34,930 bases of DNA from CAZJCK01 sp964544635 (GCA_964544635.1 CAZJCK010000036.1:1-34930), one strand, 5' to 3'; numbered from the stretch's first letter, positions 1 to 9,711 are shown. The notes: a model not told the origin generated them from the sequence alone. A program made the numbers and translations.

Positions 1-172
1 CGTTGTATGCCCATATCTGGAGTTCCAGGGTATCCTGTCCGGCGTTGGCGCTCGGTGATTTGGTCACGATCATCGCGACGGTATCAGTAACCGGGCCAAG
101 ATCCTGTGCGCTCGCCGTGGCGGTGCACAACAGGCAGGACAGGACTACAAACAACAATAACTTATTTCTCAT
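1..172 (-). CDS. Secreted protein, paralog of the dockerin protein at 1563 (partial, 3' end outside window)
   Basis: Only the first 57 codons are in the window; the gene runs leftward off the edge. It starts at ATG 172-170 with a GGAGG ribosome site 9 nt upstream. Residues 1-21 form a signal peptide (MRNK, a Leu/Val-rich core, then TASA before QDLGP). The 35 residues after the predicted cleavage site match the start of the mature protein at 1563 at 25 of 35 positions, sharing TKSPSA and AGQDTLEL, so the two are paralogs in opposite orientation. In the complete copy this N-terminal domain is followed by Ig-like repeats and a dockerin; whether this copy has them cannot be seen. A minus-strand promoter lies at 494-521. 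Role unknown; probably a secreted or surface structural or adhesive protein. Confidence 0.8.
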   Translation of the reverse strand, partial: MRNKLLLFVVLSCLLCTATASAQDLGPVTDTVAMIVTKSPSANAGQDTLELQIWAYN

Positions 173-545
173 GTGTCGAAACCTCCGCCAGGGATCGCCC
201 CCAGGAAACGTCTGTAGGTATGGGCGTCGAAACGCCAAACGATATTGGAAAATCGGGGTAGTGGATGTTCATGTCTCTTATCTATGCTCCGATGCCCGGT
301 GAATGCGCCGGGGTAAACGGATACCGTGTCATTTTTTTTCGCACAAGAACATGCGACGCCGAGACAGACCGACGCCGATTCTGCTTTTCATAGAAGTAGC
401 CAACGTGTAAGTATGCGACCTCTTTGCTGGACCTATCAGGGAGAAGCGGCCAACGCCTGCTTCAGGTAAGTACAAATGTTCTTAACCGCAAGCAATATAC
501 CGGCTTTCGACCGATTGTCAAGCCTGCGATGGACGCTGCCGGGGG
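173..545. other. Intergenic region between the secreted protein gene and the VanZ-like gene
   Basis: This stretch appears to be the long 5' leader (about 315 nt) of the minus-strand gene at 1-172, transcribed from the promoter at 494-521. It contains a small hairpin, GGCGT-CGAA-ACGCC (223-236), and a run of eight T (plus strand) at 332-339. A 20-codon minus-strand frame (391-329) has no ribosome site and I do not call it a gene. I recognise no known riboswitch. Apparent plus-strand frames here show no protein-like features. Confidence 0.5.
494..521 (-). promoter_or_regulatory. Sigma70-like promoter for the minus-strand secreted protein gene
   Basis: Read on the minus strand there is a perfect TTGACA at 521-516, a 16 bp spacer, and TATATT (5 of 6 consensus) at 499-494. 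It lies just downstream of the VanZ-like stop codon and points toward the gene at 172, predicting a transcription start near 487. Confidence 0.6.
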
Positions 546-968
546 TTATCCCTGACGATCGTTCAAATGCTTCTTCCGACGATACCCAAGCAAAGATAGT
601 ACCAGCAGCGCACCCAGAATATCTACTGTCAGATCAAGGGGATCCATATGCCGTCCGGGCACATATCGCTGATACAGCTCATCAAGGGTCGCAAAACAAG
701 TCAGAAAAACTGCAGACGAGATCATCACTGCCTTCGTTGAGATCGTCCGGCGAACATGGGCCAGGGAGCGGAAGACCAGCAGCGCAAAAATCGCGTATTC
801 GATGAAATGCGCCACCTTGTCAAAGGCGATAGCGCGAATCTTCAAGGGGGAGATATTGGACATCGATGATAATCCGATGATCAGGCCGGCATAAGCGATC
901 GCCGGGAGATGATAGTAGAGGAAGGTTTGCCACCAGGGACGGTTTGGCATGCTCGGCTGTTTGGTCAT
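546..968 (-). CDS. VanZ-like family membrane protein
   Basis: A 140-residue integral membrane protein of the VanZ-like family, named after the teicoplanin-resistance accessory protein; most members have no proven function. Four hydrophobic segments lie at about residues 15-35, 53-70, 79-96 and 111-126. Family hallmarks are the DKVAHFIEYAIFALL stretch (about 50-64), an acidic DELYQRYVPGR motif (about 96-106) and the following DPLDLTVDILGALL. Translation starts at ATG 968, with an alternative at Met7. No Shine-Dalgarno site precedes it; instead a TTGACC -35 box at 1005-1000 has the spacing expected for a leaderless transcript. It sits between two paralogous secreted-protein genes, but nothing in the sequence ties its function to theirs. 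Confidence 0.85.
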   Translation of the reverse strand: MTKQPSMPNRPWWQTFLYYHLPAIAYAGLIIGLSSMSNISPLKIRAIAFDKVAHFIEYAIFALLVFRSLAHVRRTISTKAVMISSAVFLTCFATLDELYQRYVPGRHMDPLDLTVDILGALLVLSLLGYRRKKHLNDRQG

Positions 969-976
969 GGTCCGTA

Positions 977-1005
977 TCGTTACTAATCTCGATCGGTACG
1001 GTCAA
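977..1005 (-). promoter_or_regulatory. Candidate leaderless promoter of the VanZ-like gene
   Basis: On the minus strand, TTGACC (1005-1000), a 17 bp spacer and a weak -10 box TAACGA (982-977) are followed by 8 nt and the ATG at 968. The -35 box and spacing are good and the -10 box is poor. The call rests mainly on the same arrangement recurring at other genes in the window. Confidence 0.35.
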
Positions 1006-1356
1006 GTAAAATGCCGGGCTCGGCCGGACCATCGGCCCTCGGCAGTCTTGTATTGGCGGCCGTGCGCGCCGGGCTATAGTATGGGTGCGCGAAGCGGGAC
1101 AGAAATAACATCCGAATTATGGCACCCGCCGGCAAACTGCAACTTGCCGCCGCCGCGCTCGTGGTGGTCATCGTTATCGAGCTGAAAAAAAGGCCAGAAA
1201 CATGGAGATCGCGCCCGGCTCCCGGACGGTTTTTTTGGTGAAGGACATTGTCGTCCTGATCGGCCGCCACGCAGATCTTGAGCCTCTTAGCTGCGACCCG
1301 GGGAAACGGGCAAGAGAAGAGCTTTTGGTTTGCTCGTGGTCCTGGTGAAAAACCGA

Positions 1357-1385
1357 TTGACCGGCTTTCCCTCTCTGTCTATACT
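1357..1385 (+). promoter_or_regulatory. Sigma70-like promoter of the dockerin protein gene
   Basis: TTGACC (1357-1362), a 17 bp spacer and TATACT (1380-1385) form one of the best sigma70-type promoters in the window. The predicted start is near 1392, leaving a leader of about 170 nt before ATG 1563. Confidence 0.7.
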
Positions 1386-1562
1386 ATTAATGACTGGGCA
1401 GGGGCGATAGCTTCAGTCCGTTCACAAAGAGAATACGATTCAAACCTTGTCATGAGGATACACGTCACATGCACTTTTGAGACGCGCATTCTCCGAGTCC
1501 GTCTTCAATAAGAGATAATCAAACGTACCAATCTAATCAGATCCGTAACAGAAGGAGTGGTT

Positions 1563-3860
1563 ATGCGATCAACCATCGTATCGGTGATGGTCCTGCTCTG
1601 TCTTGGAGCGTTGCCGGCATTCGCTCAGGACCTGGGCCCGGCGCAAGACACAATCGCGCTTGTCATTACCAAGTCGCCAAGCGCCCTGGCGGGGCAGGAT
1701 ACCCTCGAACTTGAGCTTTGGGTTTACAACGACGACCTGGTGAAAGGCGCCAACGTCGGCTTCGAGTGGTTCAACACCAACTTTGATATGGTGAATGCCG
1801 AGTCGACGCCGCTGGTCCAAAACGGTTTCGACCTCGCGATCGGCCTCTATGAAAACAGCGATTTGGCGACGACCAATGCCAATGATCGGTTTCTATTCGC
1901 CGGCGCCCGACTGTTTAACGGTGTGACGGCCGGTACCGAGCGGCGCCTCTGGGCTACCTATACCCTCGTAGCCAACTCATGGACGGTCAACGACTCGATT
2001 GCCCTTGACACTATAACGTACAGCAACGGTACTATTTACGTTTTCGTCAATGCAAATACGAAGGGTTACGAGCCGGTCTGGACCGGCGGCGATCAGCCGA
2101 TCGTCATTTTCGACCCCGACCGTCCCGCCGCCAGCAATCTGGTTGTCAGCCCCACCGAGATCAATATTACCGCCGAAGCCGGTACTGGTGTCCAGCCGGT
2201 CGAACAGTTCGAGGTTACCTCTGACGGTGACCCGCTTTCGGTAAATGTCTCGGAATCGGAAACCTGGCTGAGCCTGTCACCCGCCAGCGGGACGACGCCA
2301 CAGACGTTTGACGCCACCGTCGACGTGACCGGTCTGGCGGCCGGTGATTACAGCACCGACATAGTGATCATATCGCCCGATGCCGACAATTCGCCCCAGA
2401 CTGTGACGGTCAACCTGACAGTCACACCGGCGGCGCCGGAAATAGCGGTCGATCAGGTCAGTCTGGCGTTTGCCGCCGTGGCGGGGGGGGCCGACCCTGC
2501 CCCCCTGACGATCAATGTCACGAACGCCGGTGACGGTACGCTCGACCCAACGGTATCAACCGCCACCGCCTGGTTGAGTGTCGATCCGACGTCCGGCATC
2601 GCCCCGTTTGCAATCACCGTAAGCGCCTCGGTCGGCGGCCTGACTCCAGGCACCTACGAGGATACCGTCACCATCAGCGATCCGGATGCCACCAACGATC
2701 CGGTCAAGGTGCCGGTCACCTTCCAGGTCTTCGCGCCGCCGGTGATCGTGGTCGATCCGACGTCGTTCAGCTTGTCCGCGATAGAAGGCGAGGTACTGCC
2801 GACCGAAACGCTCGAAATCACCAATGGAGGCGGTTCGACACTCAGCGTGACACTTGGCACCTCCGAAGCCTGGCTGACAGTCTCGCCGACCAGCGGCGAT
2901 GCGCCGCTGTCGGTGTCGGTCGATGTATCTGCTGTCGGCCTGGCGCCGGGAATCCACGAAGATTCCATCCTCATAGTCGATCCCAATGCCTCCAATTCGC
3001 CGTTGGCGGTGCTGGTTAGTCTCGAGGTGATTGCCAACCAACCGCCGGTCTTGCGGCCCGTCAATGATACCACCGTCGATGAGTGCGATACGCTCACGGT
3101 TTCGTTTTCGGCGACCGATGCCGACGGTGATGATGTCGACTTCTGGGTGGAGCCGCTGGCAACCAACATGACGGTCACTCAGATGGCCGGCAACATGGCG
3201 CAGTTGCGCTTCGAGCCGAGTTTCGATCAGGCCGGTACCTATGTGCAGACGGTGTTCGCCTCCGACGGCAAGGACACGGTCAGCCAGGAATTCACCATTA
3301 CCATCGAGGATTGTGATCCCGGTTTTGACGCCATTGCCGAGATCTCACCCGAGAGAATGTCGGTGATTCTGAACAACGCGATAGATCCGTTCATCGGGAC
3401 TGTCCTCCTCGGCAATATCACCGATGGTGTTCATACCGTAGAAGACATCGATCCCTCAACCCTGGTGATTGACGGTTCTATTGTACCGATCGGCACGACC
3501 GTACTCGACTCGGCGCCCGGCTTTACCGGCAAGGTGCTGGAGATCGAATGGTACGTGCGGGAATTCATCAATCCGCGACTGCCGTTCTTCGACTCAAGCG
3601 CCATCAGCATCTCCATTGAGGGGTCATTCACCGATGCTGAAACGTTTGCCACTGCCGACCAGATTCGGCTCATTGGTAAGCTTACCGGCGATATGAACGG
3701 TAACGGTGAACTTGATATGGTCGATCTGGCCTGGTTCATCGACTACCTGTTCGTCGGTGGAGAACCGCCCGCCGACATGCGGATGGCCGACTTCGACTTC
3801 TCCGGTGAAGTTGATCCGCTTGATCTGACCCGTATGGTCGATTACTTCTTCTACCAGTAA
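1563..3860 (+). CDS. Secreted Ig-like repeat protein with C-terminal type I dockerin domain
   Basis: A 765-residue secreted protein. I chose ATG 1563 because GAAGGAG ends 5 nt upstream; a GTG at 1557 is in frame but lies inside that site. Domains: signal peptide (1-21, PAFA before QDLG); an N-terminal beta-rich domain (about 25-190) shared with the paralog at 1-172; three Ig-like repeats of exactly 101 residues (about 191-492) with a conserved W(L/S)(S/T)VxPxSG core, like BACON or similar bacterial Ig folds; a further Ig/cadherin-like domain (about 493-585, NDTTVDECDTL and ATDADGDD); a spacer domain; and a dockerin (about 703-765) with two Ca-binding loops, DMNGNGELDMVDL and DFDFSGEVDPLDL. 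In cellulosomes dockerins bind cohesins; in non-cellulosomal bacteria their partner is generally unknown. Likely surface-associated or secreted. A strong terminator follows. Confidence 0.85.
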   Translation: MRSTIVSVMVLLCLGALPAFAQDLGPAQDTIALVITKSPSALAGQDTLELELWVYNDDLVKGANVGFEWFNTNFDMVNAESTPLVQNGFDLAIGLYENSDLATTNANDRFLFAGARLFNGVTAGTERRLWATYTLVANSWTVNDSIALDTITYSNGTIYVFVNANTKGYEPVWTGGDQPIVIFDPDRPAASNLVVSPTEINITAEAGTGVQPVEQFEVTSDGDPLSVNVSESETWLSLSPASGTTPQTFDATVDVTGLAAGDYSTDIVIISPDADNSPQTVTVNLTVTPAAPEIAVDQVSLAFAAVAGGADPAPLTINVTNAGDGTLDPTVSTATAWLSVDPTSGIAPFAITVSASVGGLTPGTYEDTVTISDPDATNDPVKVPVTFQVFAPPVIVVDPTSFSLSAIEGEVLPTETLEITNGGGSTLSVTLGTSEAWLTVSPTSGDAPLSVSVDVSAVGLAPGIHEDSILIVDPNASNSPLAVLVSLEVIANQPPVLRPVNDTTVDECDTLTVSFSATDADGDDVDFWVEPLATNMTVTQMAGNMAQLRFEPSFDQAGTYVQTVFASDGKDTVSQEFTITIEDCDPGFDAIAEISPERMSVILNNAIDPFIGTVLLGNITDGVHTVEDIDPSTLVIDGSIVPIGTTVLDSAPGFTGKVLEIEWYVREFINPRLPFFDSSAISISIEGSFTDAETFATADQIRLIGKLTGDMNGNGELDMVDLAWFIDYLFVGGEPPADMRMADFDFSGEVDPLDLTRMVDYFFYQ
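2133..3041 (+). repeat. Three tandem 303 bp repeats (101-residue Ig-like domains) inside the dockerin protein
   Basis: The conserved V-V-(S/D)-P/Q strand that opens each repeat recurs with its second Val codon at 2145, 2448 and 2751, an exact 303 bp period without indels. Each unit contains a WL(S/T)VxPxSG turn and ends with a (D/N)xxNxP strand such as DADNSPQTV, DATNDPVKV or DPNASNSPLAV. Sequence identity between the units is only moderate, so they are old duplications held at constant length. Confidence 0.8.
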
Positions 3861-3884
3861 TCGCAGTACCCATGTGAATCAACT

Positions 3885-3921
3885 CCGGCCTGCCGATCAC
3901 ACGGCAGGCCGGTTTTTTTTT
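3885..3921 (+). terminator. Rho-independent terminator after the dockerin protein
   Basis: A perfect 11 bp GC-rich stem (CCGGCCTGCCG at 3885-3895 and its complement at 3902-3912), a 6 nt loop and a run of nine T (3913-3921). It ends the dockerin transcript and separates it from tilS. Confidence 0.95.
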
Positions 3922-3959
3922 GCTCGATTCCCTGGGGCCATGCCCTATCTTGATCTCAC

Positions 3960-5357
3960 ATGCTGCCGAAGGTCGAACAATTCATTCGCGAACAGAGTCT
4001 GCTGGCATCCGGCGATCATGTTCTGGTCGCCCTCTCCGGCGGCGCCGATTCGGTTGCCCTGCTGCTGGCGTTGCACCGCCTGTCGACGGAGTTCCATCTG
4101 CACCTGACGGCCGTATATATCAATCATGGTCTGCGCCCGAAGGCGGCGCGTGCCGAAGAGCTGTTCTGCCGGGAGTTGTGCGAGGGATTGAACGTGCCGC
4201 TGCAGATTGAACGTGCTGATGTTAAGCTGCTGGCGAAAGAGCAGGGAGTCGGCATCGAGGAGGCGGGGCGAACGCTCCGGTATAATGCCTTCACCGGGCT
4301 GGCCGACCAACTGGGCTGCACCAAAGTCGCGACCGGTCACCATGCCGACGATCAAGCGGAAACGGTGCTGTTTCGGGTATTGCGCGGTACCGGGACGAGC
4401 GGTCTGGCAGGAATTCAGCCGCGCCGCGGCATAGTCGTTCGACCGCTTTTGTCCTGTACTCGGACCGACATCATCGAATTTCTTTCGTCGTCGGGAGTAA
4501 GCTTCTGTGAAGACCGGTCCAACCGGGACCAGCGGTTTAGTCGTAACTATTTGCGGCATACCCTGCTGCCGCAGATCAGACAGCGCCTGAACCCGAATGT
4601 CGACCGGGCCCTGCAAAATCTGGCCGATAACGCCGCCGATAGCGAAGCGATCGTGGTGAAGATTACGGCCGAGGTGGTGTCCAAACTGGCGGGCTGGACG
4701 GTTGGCGGAAAATTAAGGCTTGCTCTGTCGAAACTGCGCGGTTATGATGAGGCCATTCAGCGCCGCGTGTTAAGGCATTGTCTTGCATTGCTTTCGCCCG
4801 AGGGCGCGGCGCCCGACCGCGATACCGTGCTGCGTCTGATGGCGCTGGGACGGCAATCGAGAGGCGGCTTGAGTCTGCCCGACGGTCTGGAGGCCCGACA
4901 GACTGGTGAGGAGTTGCTCATTTATCGGCCCACCAAGCCAGTGTATGCACATCCCCTCGAATTGGGCGGGATATGCCGGCTTGATCTGCCGATGTTGACA
5001 ATACGCGCCACCGGGTCGCGGCGATACAACGGCCGAATCGAGCGCAAACGCCGCTCAGCTACCGTGACCGTCGATGCCGAACGTATCGACGGTTTGCTGA
5101 CAGTGCGGCCGATCAGGCGCGGTGATCGGTTTCGACCGCTCGGTGCCCGCGGACAAAAAAAAGTCAGCGACTACCTGACCGATCGGAAGGTGCCGCCGGT
5201 GCTGCGGGATGAGATCCCGGTTGTCGCCGATGAAAAAGGAATTGTATGGCTGGTCGGCTTTGAGATTGCCGACCGGGTCAAGGTCGACCAGAGAACAACC
5301 GAGGTGATTACGCTTGGAGTCAGCAAACAAAAACAGGTCACCGAAAAAGTCGTTTGA
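3960..5357 (+). CDS. tilS: tRNA(Ile)-lysidine synthase TilS
   Basis: TilS attaches lysine, using ATP, to C34 of the tRNA-Ile that reads AUA, changing both its charging and its decoding. The 465-residue length fits full-length TilS. The N-terminal PP-loop is SGGADS (26-31), followed by NHGLRPKA, GHHADDQAETVLFRVLRGTG and the RPLL...R...D..NRD..FSRNYLRHTLLP stretch typical of the family. The C-terminal domain contains the TilS-type RPIRRGDRFRPLGARGQKK...DRKVPP signature. ATG 3960 lies 39 nt after the upstream terminator and has no clear ribosome site; a TATCTT 8 nt upstream could be a -10 box of a leaderless transcript, but I see no good -35 box. Its 3' end overlaps hpt by 44 nt, a common tilS-hpt-ftsH order. 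Confidence 0.95.
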   Translation: MLPKVEQFIREQSLLASGDHVLVALSGGADSVALLLALHRLSTEFHLHLTAVYINHGLRPKAARAEELFCRELCEGLNVPLQIERADVKLLAKEQGVGIEEAGRTLRYNAFTGLADQLGCTKVATGHHADDQAETVLFRVLRGTGTSGLAGIQPRRGIVVRPLLSCTRTDIIEFLSSSGVSFCEDRSNRDQRFSRNYLRHTLLPQIRQRLNPNVDRALQNLADNAADSEAIVVKITAEVVSKLAGWTVGGKLRLALSKLRGYDEAIQRRVLRHCLALLSPEGAAPDRDTVLRLMALGRQSRGGLSLPDGLEARQTGEELLIYRPTKPVYAHPLELGGICRLDLPMLTIRATGSRRYNGRIERKRRSATVTVDAERIDGLLTVRPIRRGDRFRPLGARGQKKVSDYLTDRKVPPVLRDEIPVVADEKGIVWLVGFEIADRVKVDQRTTEVITLGVSKQKQVTEKVV

Positions 5358-5868
5358 ACTCCTGCTGGATCAGCAGACTATTCAGCGGCGTGTGGCTGAA
5401 CTGGGCCGCCAGATTACTTCCGACTACGCCGGACGCACACCCGTCGTTATCGGCGTTCTCAAGGGCTGTGTCTGCTTCCTTGCCGACCTGATTCGCCATA
5501 TCGAACTGACGCTCGAAGTCGAGTTTTTCTCAGCGGCGTCGTATCGCGAAGGCACCGTTCCCGATGCAACGCTGCTGTTCAGTGGTGTCGACGCGATCGA
5601 TGTGGCCGGACGTGATGTCTTGATTGTCGAAGGTATTGTCGATACCGGCCGCACGGTTTCGACTCTCATGGCTGAGCTGAACAAGCTGGAACCGGCATCT
5701 TTGGAGATTGTTACGCTGTTGGACAAACCGGGCAGTCACCGTTCCCGCATGGATATCCGCTATAAAGGCTTCTCCATCGGCAATGAATTCGTGATCGGCT
5801 ACGGCCTGGACAATACACAGCTATACCGGAATCTGCCATTCGTTGGACGGATGGTGGAGGACGAATAG
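5314..5868 (+). CDS. hpt: Hypoxanthine phosphoribosyltransferase
   Basis: Purine salvage: converts hypoxanthine (or guanine) and PRPP to IMP (or GMP). At 184 residues it has the usual length. VLIVEGIVDTGRT (102-114) is the PRPP-binding loop and TLLDKP, VIGYGLD and YRNLP are HPRT signatures. I chose TTG 5314 because GAGGTG lies 7 nt upstream and no better start exists before conserved sequence; it overlaps the end of tilS by 44 nt, suggesting translational coupling. One oddity is that the PRPP motif reads V-E-G-I-V-D, where most HPRTs have two adjacent acidic residues (E-D or E-E) at that position. The rest of the motif is intact, so activity is likely retained. Confidence 0.93.
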   Translation: MESANKNRSPKKSFELLLDQQTIQRRVAELGRQITSDYAGRTPVVIGVLKGCVCFLADLIRHIELTLEVEFFSAASYREGTVPDATLLFSGVDAIDVAGRDVLIVEGIVDTGRTVSTLMAELNKLEPASLEIVTLLDKPGSHRSRMDIRYKGFSIGNEFVIGYGLDNTQLYRNLPFVGRMVEDE

Positions 5869-5888
5869 ACGACGAAGGATAATCGCCT

Positions 5889-5940
5889 GAAAAATCGAGA
5901 CCTGTCGGTGGATTTTTCGTATAAAGGGCGCATGACAGGT
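5889..5940 (+). other. Interleaved inverted repeats upstream of ftsH (possible pseudoknot)
   Basis: GAAAAATC (5889-5896) pairs perfectly with GATTTTTC (5911-5918), and ACCTGTC (5900-5906) pairs perfectly with GACAGGT (5934-5940). The arms are ordered a-b-a'-b', so as RNA they form either an H-type pseudoknot (8 bp and 7 bp stems, linkers of 3, 4 and 15 nt) or two mutually exclusive hairpins. The element lies between hpt and the ftsH ribosome site (AGAGG, 5957-5961). Function inferred only. Confidence 0.4.
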
Positions 5941-5969
5941 TAAGATACCATAGCATAGAGGTTATTGAA

Positions 5970-7919
<1,950 letters not shown>

Positions 7920-7944
7920 GGGCGAAACTGGACATGATTTTCCC

Positions 7945-7973
7945 AAACGGGCGGACTTTCCGCCCGTTTTTTT
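7945..7973 (+). terminator. Rho-independent terminator after ftsH
   Basis: A 10 bp stem (AAACGGGCGG at 7945-7954 with CCGCCCGTTT at 7960-7969), a 5 nt loop and seven T (7967-7973). It marks the end of the tilS-hpt-ftsH unit, so folP must have its own promoter. Confidence 0.95.
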
Positions 7974-8038
7974 GTGTCCGGCATCTCGATGCTTGCTTTT
8001 CTTCAGTCTGGTTCGCTTAATAGTACCAAGGTATCATC

Positions 8039-8917
8039 ATGCAGAAACAGAAGTTAAGCCGATCCGAAGAAATTAAGCCGGTCATCCAGATCGCACCGGG
8101 ACGTCAGCTCGAACTGTCACGCCCGCTCGTTATGGGTGTACTCAATGTCACGCCCGACTCGTTCTCCGACGGCCGGGCGGCTTCAGTCGACCAGCGCGTC
8201 GAGCGGGCGCTGCAAATGATCGAAGAAGGGGCGGATATCATCGACATCGGCGGCGAATCGACCCGGCCCGGGGCCGAACCGGTACCGCTTGAAGAAGAAC
8301 TGTCGCGCGTCATCCCGGTGATCGACCAACTGCGGGCGCAATCGGATATTGTCATTTCAATCGACAGCTACAAAGCGGAGGTGGTACGGCTGGCGCTCGA
8401 TGCCGGCGCCGGCATCGTCAACGATATATCTGCTTTCCGCATGGACGACCGGCTGGCGCCGCTTGTCGCCGAGCGCAAGGCTCCGGCGATCCTCATGCAC
8501 ATGCAGGGCGAACCGCGCACCATGCAGAAGAATCCGCACTTCGACGACTGCGTCCGCGAACTGATCGCCTTCTTCCACGAACGGATCGGCCATGCTGTCG
8601 AGCATGGCATCGACAAATCGAAACTGATCCTCGATCCGGGTATCGGTTTCGGCAAACGGCTGCAGGACAACCTCGACATTCTGAGTCGCCTGGCGGCGTT
8701 CAAAACGCTCGGCCTGCCGATCCTCGTCGGCGCCTCGCGCAAGCGGTTTATCGCCATGCTTCACGACGCCGACCGCCCTGCCGCCGAACGTCTCGGCGGC
8801 TCGATTGCTGCGGCGGTGATTGCAGTTAACAACGGCGCCGCGATCGTGCGGGCGCACGATGTCGCGCCGACCGTGGAAGCACTGAAGGTTTTGCAGGCGG
8901 TGAGGGGTACGCGATGA
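8039..8917 (+). CDS. folP: Dihydropteroate synthase
   Basis: Folate biosynthesis: condenses p-aminobenzoate with 6-hydroxymethyl-7,8-dihydropterin pyrophosphate. The 292-residue protein shows the DHPS signatures MGVLNVTPDSFSDG (32-45), DIGGESTRPGA, SIDSYKAEV, NDIS, LDPGIGFGK, GASRKRFI and a final AAVI...RAHDV. ATG 8039 is preceded by a weak AAGG. The stop codon overlaps the start of cdaA (ATGA), so the two are translationally coupled. The folP-cdaA pairing is common in several phyla. A weak possible promoter (TTGCTT, TTAATA) lies in the gap after the ftsH terminator; I do not list it separately. Confidence 0.96.
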   Translation: MQKQKLSRSEEIKPVIQIAPGRQLELSRPLVMGVLNVTPDSFSDGRAASVDQRVERALQMIEEGADIIDIGGESTRPGAEPVPLEEELSRVIPVIDQLRAQSDIVISIDSYKAEVVRLALDAGAGIVNDISAFRMDDRLAPLVAERKAPAILMHMQGEPRTMQKNPHFDDCVRELIAFFHERIGHAVEHGIDKSKLILDPGIGFGKRLQDNLDILSRLAAFKTLGLPILVGASRKRFIAMLHDADRPAAERLGGSIAAAVIAVNNGAAIVRAHDVAPTVEALKVLQAVRGTR

Positions 8918-9675
8918 CACTGTTCACCTACGATTTCCTCACCTTCGAACTGAAGGATGTCATCGACATCCTGATCGTATCGTTCGTGCTGTACCAGGTG
9001 ATGAAACTTATGCGCGGCACCCGCTCGGCACAGATTATCGTCGGGCTGCTCCTTGTCGTTGGCGTAGCCTTTGTTGCCTACTGGTTCCAGCTCGAGGGCC
9101 TCATGTGGCTGTTTTCCAACCTCGCGACCTTCGGTCTTATCCTGCTGGTCGTTGTTTTCCAGCCGGAGTTGCGCGGTGTGCTGGCGCAGTTCGGCCAGAG
9201 TCGTTACCTGCGCAAATTCGTCAAACTGGAAGAACGTCGCACCCTCGAAGAAGTCAGCCGCGCCACCCTGCGCCTGGCTGAGCTTGGATACGGCGGCCTG
9301 ATCGTGATCGAGCGTACCGTCGGCCTGCGCAACTATTCGGAGTCGGGCAAAGAGATGCGGGCCAACTTGTCGTGGGAATTGCTGGTGACGATCTTCACGC
9401 CGTACACGCCGCTCCACGACGGTGCGGTAGTTGTCTCAGGTGACTACATTGTCGCCGCCGCCGCGTCGCTGCCGCTGACCTCGAATCCACGCTATCGCAA
9501 GCTGTACGGTATGCGCCACAAGGCGGCCATTGGCGTTACGGAAGAGACCGACGCGGTTGTCATTGTCGTGTCAGAAGAAACCAAGAAGATTTCGATCGCT
9601 AACAACGGCGTGCTCGACTCGGATATCGACGTTTCCCAGATCCGTGAGCGCCTCGGCAGTTACCTGTCGAAGTAA
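8914..9675 (+). CDS. cdaA: Diadenylate cyclase CdaA (c-di-AMP synthase)
   Basis: Makes the second messenger c-di-AMP from two ATP; in characterised bacteria this controls potassium and osmolyte balance and cell-wall homeostasis. The 253-residue protein has three N-terminal membrane helices (about 15-30, 38-56 and 64-83), the FQPELRGVL stretch, and a DAC domain with the DGA motif (LHDGAVV, DGA at 169-171). The second active-site motif, usually G-T-R-H-R-A-A, here reads G-M-R-H-K-A-A (199-205): Thr to Met and Arg to Lys. It overlaps folP by 4 nt. A further gene commonly linked to cdaA, such as ybbR/cdaR or glmM, is not next to it here. Confidence 0.93.
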   Translation: MTLFTYDFLTFELKDVIDILIVSFVLYQVMKLMRGTRSAQIIVGLLLVVGVAFVAYWFQLEGLMWLFSNLATFGLILLVVVFQPELRGVLAQFGQSRYLRKFVKLEERRTLEEVSRATLRLAELGYGGLIVIERTVGLRNYSESGKEMRANLSWELLVTIFTPYTPLHDGAVVVSGDYIVAAAASLPLTSNPRYRKLYGMRHKAAIGVTEETDAVVIVVSEETKKISIANNGVLDSDIDVSQIRERLGSYLSK

Positions 9676-9711
9676 ACCGATCAGTTTTCTCATCGCCATT
9701 ACCGATCTATT

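Larger units (their letters stand above)
969..1562. other. Intergenic region and 5' leader upstream of the dockerin protein
   Basis: This nearly 600 bp stretch holds the VanZ-like promoter (977-1005, minus strand) and the dockerin-protein promoter (1357-1385), whose leader is about 170 nt. Between them two short plus-strand frames look weakly protein-like: 1119-1241 (40 codons, with a hydrophobic segment LAAAALVVVIVIELKKR) and 1202-1348 (48 codons, containing FLVKDIVVLIGRHADLEPL). They overlap in different frames, as the two halves of a frameshifted small membrane-protein gene would. Neither has a convincing ribosome site, so I do not call a gene. Confidence 0.35.

Noticed and set aside
2133..3041. 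Regularly spaced 303 bp units considered as a CRISPR-like or DNA repeat array
   Set aside because: The units are in frame and conserved at the protein level only; they encode Ig-like domains.
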